A stretch of 6,882 bases of DNA, from contig JANQGB010000015.1 in NCBI GenBank assembly GCA_028277545.1, positions 1-6,882 of the forward strand, given 5' to 3'. Numbering within the stretch: position 1 is the first letter of the stretch; each line of letters begins with the position of its first letter. Below, one piece after another: positions 4,899-6,882 of the stretch. Both the position numbers and the translations under genes were made by a program. The stretch is from Phycisphaerae bacterium. GTDB lineage: Bacteria > Planctomycetota > Phycisphaerae > UBA1845. The notes beneath the pieces are model-generated. The model was not told where the DNA came from. It worked only from the letters and a program-made list of their open reading frames with translations, and ran no database searches.

Positions 4899-5873
4899 GA
4901 CCAGGATATCGAATCGCCCCAGGGTGAGCTGGTCCCGGTTTTCCAGGGCGCTGCAGTCTATGCGCTGGCCGTTGATGGTGACCCCGTTGGTGCTGCGCAG
5001 GTCCTGGACTTCCCAGTGGTCTCCCTGGGGACTTACCCGGCAGTGGTGGCGGGAGACCATTGGGTCAGGCAACTGCCACAGCGCGGTCTCGCAGTGCCCG
5101 ATTAGGATCGACTCGCCCGGTTCGGCGTTCATCACCGGCGCGGGTACGCTGGGCCCCTTGCGAATGATCAACGAGATGGGCGGTGGCTGCGGCTCGAACG
5201 CGTCGTACTGCGGCAGTTGGATGAAACGGAAGCGGTAGCCCCCCATGTCGATCGCGTCGCCGTCGGCCAGCAGAAACTGCTGGCAGTAGTGATCGTTGAC
5301 CAGGGTGGGCAACTGGCTCTCGACCTGGGTCAGCCTCCAGTTGCCATCGTGGTGGTCGAGCTTGCAGTGCAGCTTGCCCAGCCGGGCCGACGGAAGTGTC
5401 ACCACGCAATGCGGATCAGAACCGATGGAAATTGACTGACCTTCGATGAGTTCGATTCGCTCGCCCACCATTTCCGGTCCGGCGGTGATGCGGAGCAGGC
5501 AATCCGGAACCGGGGCTGCCACACGGCTCCGCAACACCTCGTCGCGATCCACGCCCAACTCCTGGGCCAGCGTCTGGTCGTAGTCCTCTTTCTGCACGGG
5601 GTCGGCCAGCACGACCTGGGCCGTGGCTATCTCGGTCATGATGTCCTGGATCGCTTCGCGCGTGACGCGGTCGGGATGATCCTCGAAGGGCTTCATGCGA
5701 CGGAACTGCTTGCGGGCGGCCAGCCGGATGCGCTCGGGATGGCTGCAGAAGAGTTCCAACTCCAGCAACTGGTACAGGTTCGGCGGACGATCACCGGTCG
5801 GCAGGTCGAGGTACAGAGTGTACGGGTCCCCGGCCGGGGGGCGCTGACCGTCTTCTCGCGGCGGATCGGTCAC
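4884..5873 (-). CDS. J-domain-like protein with two FHA domains, coupled to Hsp70
   Basis: The 329-residue product starts at the GTG at 5873, which overlaps the Hsp70 stop as GTGA and has GGAGG 7 bases upstream. After a flexible Pro-rich start (1-31) comes a J-like domain (32-104). It opens NLYQLLEL, has a basic helix RKQFRRMK (54-61), HPD at 66-68, and EIATAQVVLADPVQKEDYD (81-99), which aligns without gaps to the DnaJ stretch EIKEAYEVL..YD. Two FHA domains follow. The first (126-220) has IGSD (150-153) but LGKLHC in place of SRxH and no TNG, so phosphothreonine binding is doubtful. The second (233-328) has IGH (258-260), SRHH (274-277) and STNG (294-297), close to the full signature. No membrane segment is seen. 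J domains stimulate the ATPase of Hsp70, and FHA domains bind phosphothreonine proteins (known families). I infer a cytoplasmic co-chaperone that may bring phosphorylated clients to its neighbour. The match to J domains is partial, with a longer segment before HPD. Confidence 0.88.
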   Translation of the reverse strand: MTDPPREDGQRPPAGDPYTLYLDLPTGDRPPNLYQLLELELFCSHPERIRLAARKQFRRMKPFEDHPDRVTREAIQDIMTEIATAQVVLADPVQKEDYDQTLAQELGVDRDEVLRSRVAAPVPDCLLRITAGPEMVGERIELIEGQSISIGSDPHCVVTLPSARLGKLHCKLDHHDGNWRLTQVESQLPTLVNDHYCQQFLLADGDAIDMGGYRFRFIQLPQYDAFEPQPPPISLIIRKGPSVPAPVMNAEPGESILIGHCETALWQLPDPMVSRHHCRVSPQGDHWEVQDLRSTNGVTINGQRIDCSALENRDQLTLGRFDILVTLRP

Positions 5874-6882
5874 TCGTCGTCCTCCATCAGCCGAACCACC
5901 GAGTCGGTCATCTTCTCGATCTCCTCGGGCTCGAAGCCCGACTCGCGCTCGATACGGACCTCGGCCGAGGTCTGCCTGGTCAACTCGACGGCTTTGACGT
6001 TCAGCATGCCGCTGGTGTCGTAGCGGAAGGTGACCTCTACCGGCGAGCCTTGCGGCAGCCCTGCGGGCAGGTCTCTGACCAGGCACTCGCCGATCTGCGA
6101 GCACGCGGCAGGGTCCCTGCTCTCCCCCTCGACAACGCGCAGGCGGACTATGGCCTGGTTGGCCACCTCCGTCCCGAAGACCTTGGTACGCGTGGTCGGC
6201 AGCGGCGTGTTTCGCGGGATTATCCGCGAGTTGACGATACGGTTCTCGCGTGACGATCGGGCCACCACGCCCAGACTGTGAGCATTCACATTCTGCAGCT
6301 TGACCTTGCGCCCCGCCTTAACCACCGATTCCTTGAAGATGCGCTTGGCCTCGTCCGCCCCCTCCTCCTCCTGGCCCGGCACATCGTCAGAACTCATTGT
6401 GTGGGTGCCGTCCACAGGCACGCTGGCACCGGTTCGGTTCATCTGCAGAATAGCGGCGTGGATAGCCGCCCCGTGCGCGACTATCTGATCCGGCGCGGTG
6501 GCCATGCCGGGGATCTTGCCCGAGATGCGCTCCAGCATGCTGGGAATCATGGGCATCCGCGTGCTGCCCCCGACCAGGAGAATCTCGTCCACACGGTCCC
6601 AGGTCAGCATGGAGTCTTCCAGCAGCATCTCGGTCGACAGTTGGGTGCGCGTGAGCAGATCGGCGCTAAGGTCCTCGAATCTGGCGCGCGTGATAGGCAT
6701 GCTCATGCGGCGGCCCATATGCTCGGCCACCATTACCGTATCGGGCCGCCCGGTAAGGGCCGGCTTGGCCAGTTCACACATCGAGCGGATGCGCAGGGCA
6801 GTGCCCGGATCGTCGCGCGGGTCCACCCCATGGCGCCGAGAGAACTCGTCGGAGAAGTAGTTCAACAACCGCTCATCGAAGT
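5870..6882 (-). CDS. Non-canonical Hsp70 (DnaK-like) chaperone, C-terminal part (5' end outside window)
   Basis: The frame runs in from the right edge; the first visible residues, FDERLLNYFSDEF, correspond to the DnaK region after GG(E/D)DFD. Counting from Leu encoded at 6868 as residue 1, the rest of the nucleotide-binding domain is present: ELAKPALT (32-39), the adenosine-side motif LVGGSTRMP (98-106, bases 6551-6577) and the AHGAAIHAAIL helix (131-141). A non-conserved, acidic stretch of about 47 residues follows (142-188, with SSDD and QEEEGADE). Next come VKLQNVNAHSLG (189-200) in place of VLLLDVTPLSLG, the beta substrate-binding domain (RNTPLPT at 219-225, VEVTFRYDTSGMLNV at 277-291) and only about 20 residues of what is normally a helical lid of over 100 residues. 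It is an ATP-driven chaperone by family. The missing lid and altered linker make it a specialised version, not the housekeeping DnaK. It overlaps the J/FHA gene by 4 bases. Confidence 0.93.
   Translation of the reverse strand, partial: FDERLLNYFSDEFSRRHGVDPRDDPGTALRIRSMCELAKPALTGRPDTVMVAEHMGRRMSMPITRARFEDLSADLLTRTQLSTEMLLEDSMLTWDRVDEILLVGGSTRMPMIPSMLERISGKIPGMATAPDQIVAHGAAIHAAILQMNRTGASVPVDGTHTMSSDDVPGQEEEGADEAKRIFKESVVKAGRKVKLQNVNAHSLGVVARSSRENRIVNSRIIPRNTPLPTTRTKVFGTEVANQAIVRLRVVEGESRDPAACSQIGECLVRDLPAGLPQGSPVEVTFRYDTSGMLNVKAVELTRQTSAEVRIERESGFEPEEIEKMTDSVVRLMEDDE
5881..5885 (-). promoter_or_regulatory. Ribosome binding site inside the Hsp70 3' end
   Basis: GGAGG on the minus strand ends 7 bases before the GTG at 5873. 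It fixes the start of the J/FHA gene at the GTGA overlap and indicates coupled translation. Confidence 0.8.

Noticed and set aside
5874..6104. 77-residue N-terminal extension of the J/FHA gene to an upstream start at 6104
   Set aside because: It lies wholly inside the Hsp70 gene in another frame, reads as Arg-rich shadow sequence, and the GTG at 5873 has a well-placed GGAGG and a GTGA overlap.

Overview
The window is GC-rich and gene-sparse. It most likely comes from a planctomycete or a close relative (inference). Four things point there: a secreted protein with a PEP-CTERM-type tail, a pair of secreted YWTD beta-propellers, a decayed double zinc-ribbon carrying the GYNxTGLPxxRCPxCG signature I associate with planctomycete proteins, and an Hsp70 gene coupled to a J-domain/FHA gene. 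No mobile element, CRISPR array or integrase is visible.

Left part (1-3427). The window opens inside an unrecognised gene (2-568, +). Next comes a decayed minus-strand zinc-ribbon fragment (642-821), in which each of two ribbons has lost one cysteine, one of them to a stop codon. Two convergent genes for exported six-bladed YWTD (LDL-receptor class B type) propellers follow: 1045-1944 (+), with a PEP-CTERM-like C-terminus, and 2386-3312 (-), with a signal peptide but no membrane anchor. They appear to be diverged paralogues facing each other across a 441-base gap with no supported gene.

Middle part (3428-4883). About 485 bases without a supported gene are followed by three minus-strand items: an unrecognised small membrane protein (3913-4455), a tRNA-Leu(UAA) (4621-4705), and a likely tRNA promoter (4757-4784). 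A strong hairpin lies between that promoter and the mature tRNA 5' end.

Right part (4884-6882). Two minus-strand genes overlap as GTGA. The upstream one is the C-terminal part of an unusual Hsp70 running off the right edge. It has an acidic insert before a non-standard linker and almost no helical lid. The downstream one encodes an N-terminal J-like domain with an HPD motif followed by two FHA domains, of which only the second keeps the usual phosphothreonine-binding signature. The coupling suggests a dedicated chaperone/co-chaperone pair that could be directed to phosphorylated clients; this is the best candidate in the window for a little-described system. All family calls come from reading motifs; no database search was possible.
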